This document shows, in pieces, positions 52,937 through 60,674 of a DNA stretch of 64,000 bases. Where the stretch lies: positions 7,077 through 71,076 of the forward strand of contig DASXVX010000003.1 of the NCBI GenBank assembly GCA_036504075.1, written 5' to 3'. Position numbers and translations under genes: made by a program. Positions within the stretch are counted from its first letter, which is position 1, and each line of letters starts with the position of its first letter. The DNA comes from DASXVX01 sp036504075. GTDB taxonomy: Bacteria > Bacillota > Sulfobacillia > Symbiobacteriales > Symbiobacteriaceae. The notes beneath the pieces were generated by a model that was given only the letters and a program-made list of their open reading frames with translations, was not told the origin of the DNA and did no database searches.

Positions 52937-53965
52937 ATGAAGGCGATGGTGCTGGTCCGCCCCGGCTTCGAGCAACCCATGGCCCTGCAGGAGCGGCCGA
53001 TGCCCGAGCCCGGCCCCGGCGAGGCGGTCGTGCGCCTCCACGCCGCGGCCCTGAATCATCGGGACCACTTTCAAATTAGAGGCGTCCGCGGCGCCGAATG
53101 GGCGCCCTACATTCCCGGCTCCGACGGCGCCGGCGAGGTGGCGGCGGTCGGCGCCGGCGTGACGGCCTGGAAGCCAGGCGACTCGGTGGTGATCAACGCC
53201 GCCCTGTATTGCGGCCAGTGCGCCTACTGCCTGAACGGCGAGCAGAGCCTCTGCGACCGCTTCGGGATTCTCGGTGGTCCGTCCGACGGCACGTTCGCCG
53301 AGTATGTGCGGGTGCCGGCCCGCAACCTGGCGGCCAAGCCGGCCCACCTCGACTACGCCGCCGCCGCCGCGCTGCCCCTGGCCCTGGGCACGGCGTGGCG
53401 GGCCATGGTTACCCAGGCGGCGCTCCGTCCCGGCGAAACCGTGCTGATCCACGGCATCGGGAGCGGCGTCGCGCTGTACTGCCTGCAAATCGCCCAGGCC
53501 ATGGGCGCCCGGGTGATCGTCACCTCCAGTTCCCCGGCTAAACTTGACCGGGCCCGGGCCATGGGCGCCGCGGCCGGCATTCTCTACCGGGACGAACCGG
53601 TGGCGGAGCGGACCCTGGAGCTGACCGGTGGTCAGGGCGCCGACCTCGTGGTCGACAGCGGCGGCACCCAGACGATGCCCATCAGCCTGGCCGCGGTCCG
53701 CAAGGGCGGCCGCATCGTCAACTTCGGCGGCACCACCGGCAACCAGGTGACGTTCAACTGCCGGGACCTCTTCTGGAAACAGGTCTCGTTGCTTGGCACC
53801 ACCATGAACAGCCAGGCGGATTTCGATGCCGCCATGCGGTTCGTGGCGAATACCCGGCTGGTGCCGACCGTGTCGGCGACCTTCCCCCTCGATCAGGCCG
53901 AAGCGGCGCTGAAGGACATGGAGAACGTCGCCCAGTTCGGCAAACTGGTGCTGAACATCGGCTGA
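52937..53965 (+). CDS. Medium-chain dehydrogenase (quinone-oxidoreductase-like)
   Basis: 342 residues; ATG after aaggagtg. Structural zinc cysteines CGQCAYCLNGEQSLC are kept, but the catalytic zinc Cys is replaced (ALNHRDHFQIRG), so a reductase or quinone-oxidoreductase type reaction is more likely than zinc alcohol oxidation. Last gene of the catabolic block, followed by a strong terminator. Confidence 0.8.
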   Translation: MKAMVLVRPGFEQPMALQERPMPEPGPGEAVVRLHAAALNHRDHFQIRGVRGAEWAPYIPGSDGAGEVAAVGAGVTAWKPGDSVVINAALYCGQCAYCLNGEQSLCDRFGILGGPSDGTFAEYVRVPARNLAAKPAHLDYAAAAALPLALGTAWRAMVTQAALRPGETVLIHGIGSGVALYCLQIAQAMGARVIVTSSSPAKLDRARAMGAAAGILYRDEPVAERTLELTGGQGADLVVDSGGTQTMPISLAAVRKGGRIVNFGGTTGNQVTFNCRDLFWKQVSLLGTTMNSQADFDAAMRFVANTRLVPTVSATFPLDQAEAALKDMENVAQFGKLVLNIG

Positions 53966-53979
53966 TCGCCCGCAAAATC

Positions 53980-54013
53980 AGGTGGACCCGGGAAATCCCG
54001 GGTCCACCTTTCG
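53980..54013 (+). terminator. Terminator of the catabolic operon
   Basis: Perfect arms aggtggacccggga (53980-53993) and tcccgggtccacct (53996-54009), loop aa, then tttcgcttt. It can also serve the convergent minus-strand gene at 54041. Confidence 0.8.
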
Positions 54014-54040
54014 CTTTCGGCCGGGTAATGGACGATCAGT

Positions 54041-54307
54041 TCACAGCGGGGCGGTTCGGGGCAGTGCCCGAAAGCCCGCCGCACGCAGATCTTCGCAGAG
54101 CTTCGGCACGATACCGGCCTGATCGGCATGAGCGACAGAAACGCGCCGCAGGTCGACATCGAGCTGAATCTGTCGGACACCTTCCACTTTGGCCAACGTC
54201 TCGTAAACCAGTCGGGCGGATGCCGCGTCGCGCATGCCGTACACCTTGAAATCGGTCTGGAAGCGTTCCCGAGCCCCGCTACTTCGTTCAGCGTGGATCG
54301 TGTGCAT
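54041..54307 (-). CDS. HMA-fold protein lacking the metal-binding cysteines
   Basis: 88 residues with the beta-alpha-beta-beta-alpha-beta layout of heavy-metal-associated domains (FKVYGMRDAASARLVYETL; VRQIQLDVDLRRVSVAHA). The expected GMxCxxC loop reads GMRDAAS, so copper-type binding is lost. It lies nine bases after the Cys-rich protein gene and is probably co-transcribed with it. Function unknown. Confidence 0.5.
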   Translation of the reverse strand: MHTIHAERSSGARERFQTDFKVYGMRDAASARLVYETLAKVEGVRQIQLDVDLRRVSVAHADQAGIVPKLCEDLRAAGFRALPRTAPL

Positions 54308-54316
54308 CGTTCAGGC

Positions 54317-54895
54317 TCAACTGCTCGAAGTATCCGTGTTGCAGGGGGGCGTGAAGCGGGGGTCGGCGGGGTCGCACTGGGGCGGGAAGAACTCGCTGGG
54401 CGGGCAGGCGAAGGGCTTCGGATTCTGCTGGCAGATGTCAGGCACGCAGAAGTCGATGATGTCGACGCACACCTTGACTTCGGCCTCGACCTGGATGGAC
54501 TGGCACAGGAAGATGTCGACCACCACCGCTGTCCCGCCCGCCAGGATGGCCCGGCAGCCGGCGTTGGTGATTTCGCAGTTGACCGTGGTGCCGGTGGGAG
54601 CGCACACCTGTACGAATTCATCGAAGAAGCGCGTGCGAGTCTGCGTGGTGACCAGCGTCCCGCCGGACGTGACGGGAATCGGGTTGCCGTTGGCATCCAC
54701 GAAGGTCAGGTCGAAGGTGACCTGCTTGCGAATCGTGACGACGGCGATCCCGCCGCCCGCCTGGTTGCGCTCAATTTCGGCGCAGGTGGCATTGGTGATC
54801 GCACATTCCACGCCGGCGACGGTGGCGGTATTGGTCGGCAGTATCAGGTCGGTGATGGTGAAGGAAGTCGTACCATTCTTGCAGGTTACGCACAA
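54317..54895 (-). CDS. Cys-rich protein with internal repeat (unknown function)
   Basis: 192 residues from TTG 54895 with gaaaggg upstream. Two related segments, VECAITNATCAEI and VNCEITNAGCRAI, suggest an internal duplication. The C terminus holds many cysteines (KVCVDIIDFCVPDICQQN). No signal peptide. The Cys-rich, beta-rich nature resembles spore-coat or exosporium proteins of Firmicutes, but no specific family is recognised. Confidence 0.5.
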   Translation of the reverse strand: MCVTCKNGTTSFTITDLILPTNTATVAGVECAITNATCAEIERNQAGGGIAVVTIRKQVTFDLTFVDANGNPIPVTSGGTLVTTQTRTRFFDEFVQVCAPTGTTVNCEITNAGCRAILAGGTAVVVDIFLCQSIQVEAEVKVCVDIIDFCVPDICQQNPKPFACPPSEFFPPQCDPADPRFTPPCNTDTSSS

Positions 54896-54943
54896 TCACC
54901 CTTTCAATGGCCGGCCGGTTGCGAGGCCTTCCACATAGGGACT

Positions 54944-54974
54944 ACCCGCCTGGAACCTTCCAGGCGGGTCTTTT
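54944..54974 (+). terminator. Terminator hairpin
   Basis: Arms acccgcctggaa (54944-54955) and ttccaggcgggt (54958-54969), then cttttt on the plus strand. No plus-strand gene before it was recognised; it may be left over from a lost gene, or insulate the minus-strand Cys-rich gene. Confidence 0.6.
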
Positions 54975-55004
54975 TCGCCGTTCTGCAACAGTGCGACCTA
55001 TGAC

Positions 55005-55184
55005 ATGGCGACTGGCAACCTGGTCCTTACCGGTTTGAACGTTGACACCGGGCACCCGATTGATGTGACCAAGTTGACGATCAAGGGCCAGGCCGGCGCC
55101 TGGTTCATATACCCTCTGACGGGGGCGACCGTCAACCCGACGCCGAGCAGTGCAACGAGTGCGACTGGTGGTGGCAGGGTCTGA
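55005..55184 (+). pseudogene. Fragment of a surface/S-layer-like repeat protein
   Basis: A 59-codon frame starting MATGNLVLTGLNVDTGHPI and continuing DVTKLTIKGQAGAWFIYPLTG resembles a beta-sandwich module of S-layer or adhesin proteins, where LxLTGL...DVxKLTIxG...YxLTGAxV repeats are common. No ribosome site is present and the frame stays open upstream into the terminator. It ends in a stop, after which another frame (55150-55437) shows further protein-like sequence (ALSGTSAYDGITYHVAAAPG). Probably a decayed gene. Confidence 0.4.
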
Positions 55185-55530
55185 CAAATCGATGGCGGAT
55201 GTCCTCCTGGCCCTGAGCGGCACGAGCGCCTACGACGGCATCACATATCACGTGGCGGCAGCGCCGGGCTGGCAGTCCGGGGCTGGTATGTTCGACGCTG
55301 ACATCAAGGCGAGCAGGTCTCCTCTGCAGACAGGGGTACAGCCTGACAAACCCCATCTGCGATGCATGGCTGCGCATGTGCACTGCCACTTCGTTATGTC
55401 ATCGAAGAACGGGATTCTTTATTCACAGAATTCATAACGAGTAAAGTCTGATGTAGGAGAACAAACCACAGAGCGGGGCCGCATAGGGGGATTGACTTCC
55501 TATCACATCAGCGACACGCTTAGTGCATAT
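55185..55530. other. Intergenic region with possible gene remains
   Basis: Between the surface-protein fragment and the CsoR operator. A plus-strand frame to 55437 is open but has no ribosome site and loses protein character after about 55310. The last ~90 bases are A+T-richer and probably hold the csoR promoter. Confidence 0.35.
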
Positions 55531-55547
55531 ATCCCCACCGGGGGGAT
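55531..55547 (+). promoter_or_regulatory. Candidate CsoR-type operator
   Basis: The sequence atccccaccggggggat is an imperfect palindrome of C-run/G-run type, as in CsoR/RcnR/FrmR operators. It lies 19 bases before the csoR-like start and just upstream of its ribosome site, fitting autorepression. Confidence 0.6.
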
Positions 55548-55566
55548 GGGATGAAAGGGGAGTCTG

Positions 55567-55833
55567 ATGTCGCATCCGCAACGCTCTGATGTGGTGAATC
55601 GGTTGGCCCGGATTGAGGGACACGTGCGAGCCGTCAAGCAGATGTCCGAGGAAGGGAAGCCCTGCGCCGATGTGCTCCACCAGATTGCCGCTGTCCAGGC
55701 TGCACTGCGAAAGGTCGCACAGATCGTCCTGGAGGACCACTTGGACCACTGTGTGCTGGATGCCGCTCAAGTTGGGCAAGGGCAGCAGGTGATTGAGGAC
55801 CTGAAAGCAGCCCTGGCCAGTTACCTACGCTAA
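55567..55833 (+). CDS. csoR: CsoR/FrmR-family metal-sensing repressor
   Basis: 88 residues; ATG with aaaggggag four bases upstream. All-helical DUF156 fold (VVNRLARIEGHVRAVKQMSE). The Cu(I) ligand set C33, H58, C62 (4-residue H-to-C spacing) matches CsoR. It probably represses itself and the exporter that follows, releasing DNA on metal binding. Confidence 0.85.
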   Translation: MSHPQRSDVVNRLARIEGHVRAVKQMSEEGKPCADVLHQIAAVQAALRKVAQIVLEDHLDHCVLDAAQVGQGQQVIEDLKAALASYLR

Positions 55834-55853
55834 GCCAAGAGGGAGAGTGGAAC

Positions 55854-56741
55854 GTGCCAAGACGTTTCCTAGTGGGATACGGTGCTGCCTTGGGTTCCGC
55901 CGCCCTGGTGGGCCTGTTCACCGTCCTGAACAAGTGGCTCCTCGTCGAGCAGGTGCCGGCGCTCACCGCCGGGGCATGGACCTATTTTGCTGCGGGGCTG
56001 GCTTTGCTGCCCTGGGCAATACGGGCAAGGGGTCTCCATTTCAGGCGCCCGCTGGTGTTCGTGCTCTGGCTCGTGGCCGGGTCAGTCTTCGGCCCCAGCC
56101 TATATTTCCTCGGCCTGAAGTTGACCTCCGGGGTCCAGGGTGTGCTGATGATTAACATGGAGGCCGTCTTCACAGCCTTTCTGGCCTTTGCGATCTTCCG
56201 GGAGCACCTCACGTTGAGCACGGTCGGAGCGAGCCTGGCTGTGCTCGCGGGGGGAATCTGGCTCTCATGGCCCGAATCCGGTGCCCGTCTTCTGGCGGGT
56301 AACGGGCTGGGGAACTTGCTCATCGCACTGGGGTACCTGGGGTGGGGCACGGAGAACAACCTCGGCCGCTTACTGGGGGAGGATATCCCTGCCGTGACGC
56401 TGGTCTCGCTGAAAGCGTTGGTTGCCGGCGTCGTCATGGGCATTCTCGCCCTGGCCATGGGGCAGTCGCTGGCAGTCCCATGGCGCGTGGTACCAGGCAT
56501 CGTAGCCAGCGGCGCCTTCTCGCTCGGGCTGTCCCTGGCCTTCTTCTATATGGCAATGCGGCATATCGGTGCGGGACGCACCGGGCTCATCTCGTCCGCG
56601 TCGACCTTTTGGGGAGTCATCGGTGCGCTCCTCTTGCTAGGCGAATCGCTCACCGCCAAGGTCGTCACTGGGGGACTGCTCATGGTCGTGGGTCTTGGGC
56701 TCTTCGCCTGGGACAGCGTCAGGCAGAGTCAGCAGCATTGA
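55854..56741 (+). CDS. EamA/DMT-family transporter
   Basis: 295 residues; GTG at 55854 after agagggagag. Ten hydrophobic segments in two EamA halves (AALVGLFTVLNKWLLVEQVP; GLISSASTFWGVIGALLLLG). DMT exporters move amino acids, metabolites or metals. Placement 20 bases after a CsoR-type repressor suggests metal-controlled expression, although DMT transporters are not usual CsoR partners. Confidence 0.8.
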   Translation: MPRRFLVGYGAALGSAALVGLFTVLNKWLLVEQVPALTAGAWTYFAAGLALLPWAIRARGLHFRRPLVFVLWLVAGSVFGPSLYFLGLKLTSGVQGVLMINMEAVFTAFLAFAIFREHLTLSTVGASLAVLAGGIWLSWPESGARLLAGNGLGNLLIALGYLGWGTENNLGRLLGEDIPAVTLVSLKALVAGVVMGILALAMGQSLAVPWRVVPGIVASGAFSLGLSLAFFYMAMRHIGAGRTGLISSASTFWGVIGALLLLGESLTAKVVTGGLLMVVGLGLFAWDSVRQSQQH

Positions 56742-56797
56742 CACGAGACCACAGGCCAAAACGGCGGCGTGCCGGCAACGCACCCAAGGTGAAATGG

Positions 56798-56818
56798 GGC
56801 TGGGAGGCAATCCCAGCC
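56798..56818. terminator. Hairpin after the EamA gene
   Basis: Arms ggctggga and tcccagcc with a five-base loop. A very similar hairpin, gaggctggg/cccagcctc, follows the next gene at 59391, so the APC-Ig gene is bracketed by like hairpins. Confidence 0.45.
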
Positions 56819-56976
56819 TCTAGTTATGCCCAGACGGGAGCCGACACATCGCTGGCCAAATCGCGGATGTTCAGGCAAGTGTTCCGGCGTTGTCTATGAA
56901 GGTTCCGCGCCCTAAATGGGACACATTATTAGGGGGTAAACTCAAAGCAATTCTGGAGCCGGGGGGAGCACACGAT

Positions 56977-59304
56977 ATGGCTGATTCCAAGTCACAAGCC
57001 TCCAACAAGAAAAGCCTGGGAAAAGTGACCGCACTCCTGCTTACGGCGGCAATGATGGTTGGAACTGGCATATTCACAACGTTAGGCGCAGCAACAGCGG
57101 AAGCCGGCAGCGGCATTTTGATCGCCATGCTCATCAGCGGACTAATCGCACTGCTGACAGGTATTAGCGCAGCGCAGGTGGGCGTCAACTATCCGGAGGA
57201 GGGTGGGGCGTTCATTTGGATGCGCATCTTTGGCTATCCTGCGACTAGTTTTGCGGCAGGGATTTCATATTTAATGAAGGGGATTGTGGGGCTTGGCATT
57301 GCCTCGCTGGGGTTCGCATACTACTCATCGCAGGTGTTTCACGGACTACCTATTCCGCTGATGGCCAGTATTGCTCTGCTCGCCGTTGCCACAGTCAATT
57401 TCTTCGGCATAGCACCCACCTCAAAGATCATTATCGGCATATTCTTTGTTAATCTCGTCCTGCTGGCGTTATATGTCGGCCTTGCGGTGCCAAGTGTACA
57501 CGTAGAAAACCTGACCCCGATTCTGGGTACCGGAATCACCGGAGTTCTGAGTGGAGCAGCGGCTTTCTTCTGGTCGTGGGATGGTTTTCAGCGTACGGCC
57601 ATCATGGCCAATGAAATCAAGGATCCACGCAGGACCATACCCCTCGCCATCATCGGCGGCATTTCAATAGCCGCCATTGTTTACGTCATTGTTGCGGGCA
57701 CTACACTCGGTGTCCTTGGCGCTCGTGCCATGGGGAAAAGCGACACGCCGCTTTTCCTCGGAGCGACAGAGGCGATTGCGGGATGGGGCAGCTGGGTGAT
57801 CCTGTCATCGGCATGGATATTGGCGTTCAGCGACATACTGGGTGATCTGATGAGCACCTCCAAGGTGGGGCATGCCATGGGTCAAGAACATGAATTGCCG
57901 CGTTGGCTTGGCACTGTGCATAAGCAGTTGAAAAGTCCGCAAGCCGCGATTCTATTCCTGACCATCGTGGGCCTGGTACTCGTTAATCTGGTTCCGTTGC
58001 GACAGCTTGTGCCCATGGCAAGCACCTGCACGCTTATCTGGTATGCGATCACGAACTTTGCCGCACTCAAGGTGAACCAGGACAAACGTCTTGTGTGGCC
58101 CATCATTTCCTGGTTGGGTATTGCTGCGTGTATAGGCCTGTTGTTTTCATTGCCCTTTTGGATCGTCGGCGGGTCGTTGGGCCTCATTGTGCTCCTCACC
58201 GGAATTCGCTGGCTGTTCATGCGAGTATACCAGAAAGCAGTTGTCGACGCCGGTGGAAACTGGACGGTGACTGGATTGACCTTGGCAGAAGGCGACATCG
58301 TTTCCTTAACCGCACAGTATGCTGGTGAAAAAGCGAGTACCAAAACAACGGCGATCGTCGCCGTAGCGCCAGTGCAAACCACAGCGCCGGTAATTTCCCG
58401 AACCGTGACAGCAGCAGATTCAACGGTATCGGGGAAAGCCCCTTCCGGTGCCAGTGTAGTGCTTAGCGTGAACGGAATCGCTCAAACGGCGGTCATAGCG
58501 AACGGTGGAAATTGGACGGTGTCTGGTTTGTCATTGGCACAAGGCGATACCATTACCGCAACGGCTCAGTCCGTTGGGGAAACAGTGAGCATGGCCGCAA
58601 CAAGGACAGTAGCTCCTGCGCCCCTTCAAACCACAGAACCGGTCATTGCCGGAAAAGTCACAGCAGAAGATACCACAGTGTCGGGGATTGCCCCTTCCGG
58701 TGAGTGTGTCGTGTTGAGCGTAAACGGAAAAGCCCAACCGCTAGTTGTTGCGAACGGTGGAACCTGGACGGTGACTGGTTTAAACTTGTCACCCGGTGAT
58801 TCCATTTCTGTAAAGGCACAGCATGCCGGTGAAACAGTGAATACGCTCGCTGCAACGAAGGTAATCCCGGCGCCACTTCAAACGGCAGAACCGGTCATTT
58901 CCGGAAGAGTAACAGCGGCAAACACAACCATATCGGGGAGAGCCCCCGCCGGCGCCCGGGTCGTGCTTAGCATTAACGGAGTTACGCAGGCAGACGTTAT
59001 CGCTTCCAGCGGTGAAACTGTAAGCGTGGCCACGCCAACGACAGTCGCCCCTGCGCCCCTTCAAACCGCAAAACCCGTGATCTCCGGACAAGTAACCGCA
59101 GCGGATCGAACGGTGTCGGGGACTGCGCCTGCGGGTGCAAGTGTGGTGCTGAGTGCGAACGGAGTGGCCCACGCAGCGATTGTGGATGCCGGTGGAAATT
59201 GGATGGTGGCTGATTTGACTCTGGCTCAAGGCAACACCATTTCCGTATCCGCCCAGCGCGATGGTGAAACAGTGAGTCCGGCGGCCACCACCGTGGTTCA
59301 GTGA
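56977..59304 (+). CDS. APC-family permease fused to bacterial Ig-like repeats
   Basis: 775 residues from ATG 56977 (ggggggag upstream). Residues ~15-445 are an APC-type amino acid permease with about 12 membrane segments (ALLLTAAMMVGTGIFTTLGA at the first). Directly after the last helix (WLFMRVYQ) the frame joins, mid-module, an array of Ig-like domains of ~84 residues (VTAADSTVSGKAPSGASVVL; GGNWTVSGLSLAQGDTITAT). With 12 helices the repeats would face the cytoplasm, which is odd for such domains. The gene is visibly lower in GC than its neighbours, suggesting transfer. The join may be a real fusion or a recombination scar. Confidence 0.75.
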   Translation: MADSKSQASNKKSLGKVTALLLTAAMMVGTGIFTTLGAATAEAGSGILIAMLISGLIALLTGISAAQVGVNYPEEGGAFIWMRIFGYPATSFAAGISYLMKGIVGLGIASLGFAYYSSQVFHGLPIPLMASIALLAVATVNFFGIAPTSKIIIGIFFVNLVLLALYVGLAVPSVHVENLTPILGTGITGVLSGAAAFFWSWDGFQRTAIMANEIKDPRRTIPLAIIGGISIAAIVYVIVAGTTLGVLGARAMGKSDTPLFLGATEAIAGWGSWVILSSAWILAFSDILGDLMSTSKVGHAMGQEHELPRWLGTVHKQLKSPQAAILFLTIVGLVLVNLVPLRQLVPMASTCTLIWYAITNFAALKVNQDKRLVWPIISWLGIAACIGLLFSLPFWIVGGSLGLIVLLTGIRWLFMRVYQKAVVDAGGNWTVTGLTLAEGDIVSLTAQYAGEKASTKTTAIVAVAPVQTTAPVISRTVTAADSTVSGKAPSGASVVLSVNGIAQTAVIANGGNWTVSGLSLAQGDTITATAQSVGETVSMAATRTVAPAPLQTTEPVIAGKVTAEDTTVSGIAPSGECVVLSVNGKAQPLVVANGGTWTVTGLNLSPGDSISVKAQHAGETVNTLAATKVIPAPLQTAEPVISGRVTAANTTISGRAPAGARVVLSINGVTQADVIASSGETVSVATPTTVAPAPLQTAKPVISGQVTAADRTVSGTAPAGASVVLSANGVAHAAIVDAGGNWMVADLTLAQGNTISVSAQRDGETVSPAATTVVQ
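58387..59304. repeat. Ig-like domain repeats, 252-bp period
   Basis: Units begin (codons Pro-Val-Ile) at 58387, 58639, 58891 and 59074. The first two are exactly 252 bp; the third is 183 bp because the GGNWTV...GD part is missing; the last runs to the stop. A half unit (VVDAGGNWTVTGLTLAEGD) precedes the array at about 58240. Confidence 0.8.
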
Positions 59305-59390
59305 ATCCTGTTGTTGCGAGCCGGGCCTTCAGGAAGTCCAAACAGCCGATTGCCTCGGCCCATAGCTGGAGTGGTTCGGCGACAACACAA

Positions 59391-59413
59391 GAGGCTGGGG
59401 TAACTCCCAGCCT
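59391..59413 (+). terminator. Terminator hairpin after the APC-Ig gene
   Basis: Arms gaggctggg and cccagcctc with a five-base loop and a T-rich stretch (ccttgcgatttt) after it. Similar to the hairpin at 56798. Confidence 0.5.
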
Positions 59414-59481
59414 CCTTGCGATTTTGAGGCGCAGATCAATACGCTCCAAGAACCTGCGGCCTCGTGACTGCCGAGGGGAAC

Positions 59482-59928
59482 TTAGCCGTTTGCATCTCGT
59501 GTCTGCACCTGCTTTTGGCACCAGGCGTAGAGTGCATCGTACAGGGGCGTCTCCAGTTCAACCTTGTGGTGGTCGTTCTCGCCATGGAGGAAGGCAAAGC
59601 CGTAGGCGGCTGCTCGCAAACCATGCGCTTCGACCGGGCACGAGCCCAAGTCAGCCGGGACATCCGCCCCGTGGACGATGCGGGCCAGCAGCTGCAAGGC
59701 CGGGTCGGTCACGTTGTACTTGACCATGATGGATTCGAAACTGCAACGCCCGTCGACATGGCCCAACTCCACGCCCTTCATGTCATACGGGATTCCATCG
59801 GTAATCGTGGTGGGGTCGGTGTCACCGGGGACGAAAACAAACTCCGCTTCTGGGTCCACAAACCGCTTGATTAGCCAGGGGCACGCGACGCGATCCACAT
59901 TTCCATTCTTCCGGGTCACCCAACGCAT
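59482..59928 (-). CDS. ChrB-type (chromate resistance) C-terminal-domain protein
   Basis: 148 residues; ATG with aggaggg upstream. Starts MRWVTRKNGNVDRVACPWLI and continues KRFVDPEAEFVFVPG, the ChrB C-terminal domain pattern, with HVDGRCSFESIMVKYN. It lacks the N-terminal ChrB domain, and no chrA chromate exporter is in the window. Related to the protein at 63402. Confidence 0.75.
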   Translation of the reverse strand: MRWVTRKNGNVDRVACPWLIKRFVDPEAEFVFVPGDTDPTTITDGIPYDMKGVELGHVDGRCSFESIMVKYNVTDPALQLLARIVHGADVPADLGSCPVEAHGLRAAAYGFAFLHGENDHHKVELETPLYDALYAWCQKQVQTRDANG

Positions 59929-59962
59929 CTGAATCCCTCCTCGACTTGACGGTCAAAATCGG

Positions 59963-60610
59963 CTAGTGAACCTGACGCCAACCTGAAACCCGATACTCAC
60001 CCGCCGCTTGGATCAACGAAAACTCATAGGCTCCGGACACCTGGTTGCTGCTGACGAGCAGGTACACGGCGTCTCGTGTCACGGCCTGGGGATAGAACCA
60101 GAGCGACCGGGCATCCCCAGGGAAGCGTGGCGTGTCCTTGCCGGAGACAGTGGCCAGCTGCGCATTGTTCCCGGTCATGGACGCCAGAACGAAGGCCTGC
60201 GCTGTTCCCAGCCGGTCCCGCACGTCTCTGGGGAGACTGATCTGTTGATCGCCGGCATTGTCCGTTTGTTTGGATTCCGTGTGTTTGGATTCCAATGTAG
60301 CGATTTGCTGCTGAAGCGCTTGGTTTCGTTCAGCTAGCGATGTTCCGCCGCGCTGCGCATCGTCAAGCTTTGACTGCACTTGTTGCACCTGGTTTTGGAG
60401 TTGACTGACTTGAGCCTGCAAAGGTGCCACATTGGGCCGTGGGACGGTACACCGACCGAGCGAGAATGCACTGAGGCCAACCGCCATGATTACCAGAAGC
60501 CGTCGCCGGGCAAGGGAAGAGCGTCTCTTCTCACGGACTTGCAGAACGACACCTCCGTAGGAGTGGGCCACACAAGCCAAGTAACTACACGAAGGGCTCT
60601 CCGGATGCAA
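59963..60610 (-). CDS. Membrane-anchored coiled-coil protein
   Basis: Up to 215 residues; the start is uncertain. A basic stretch (REKRRSSLARRR) and one hydrophobic segment (LLVIMAVGLSAFSLG) precede a coiled coil (LQAQVSQLQNQVQQVQSKLD; ALQQQIATLESKH) and a globular C-terminal domain (AVTRDAVYLLVSSNQVSGAY). The coiled coil and anchor suggest an extracytoplasmic structural or sensing protein. The first ~25 residues may not belong, as no ribosome site was found at 60610. Confidence 0.5.
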   Translation of the reverse strand: MHPESPSCSYLACVAHSYGGVVLQVREKRRSSLARRRLLVIMAVGLSAFSLGRCTVPRPNVAPLQAQVSQLQNQVQQVQSKLDDAQRGGTSLAERNQALQQQIATLESKHTESKQTDNAGDQQISLPRDVRDRLGTAQAFVLASMTGNNAQLATVSGKDTPRFPGDARSLWFYPQAVTRDAVYLLVSSNQVSGAYEFSLIQAAGEYRVSGWRQVH

Positions 60611-60674
60611 TCGGAGGAGGACTCTACCAACGCCGTCGGGGCCTGGGAGATGGACCGCTCTCGATGTTGCTCAA

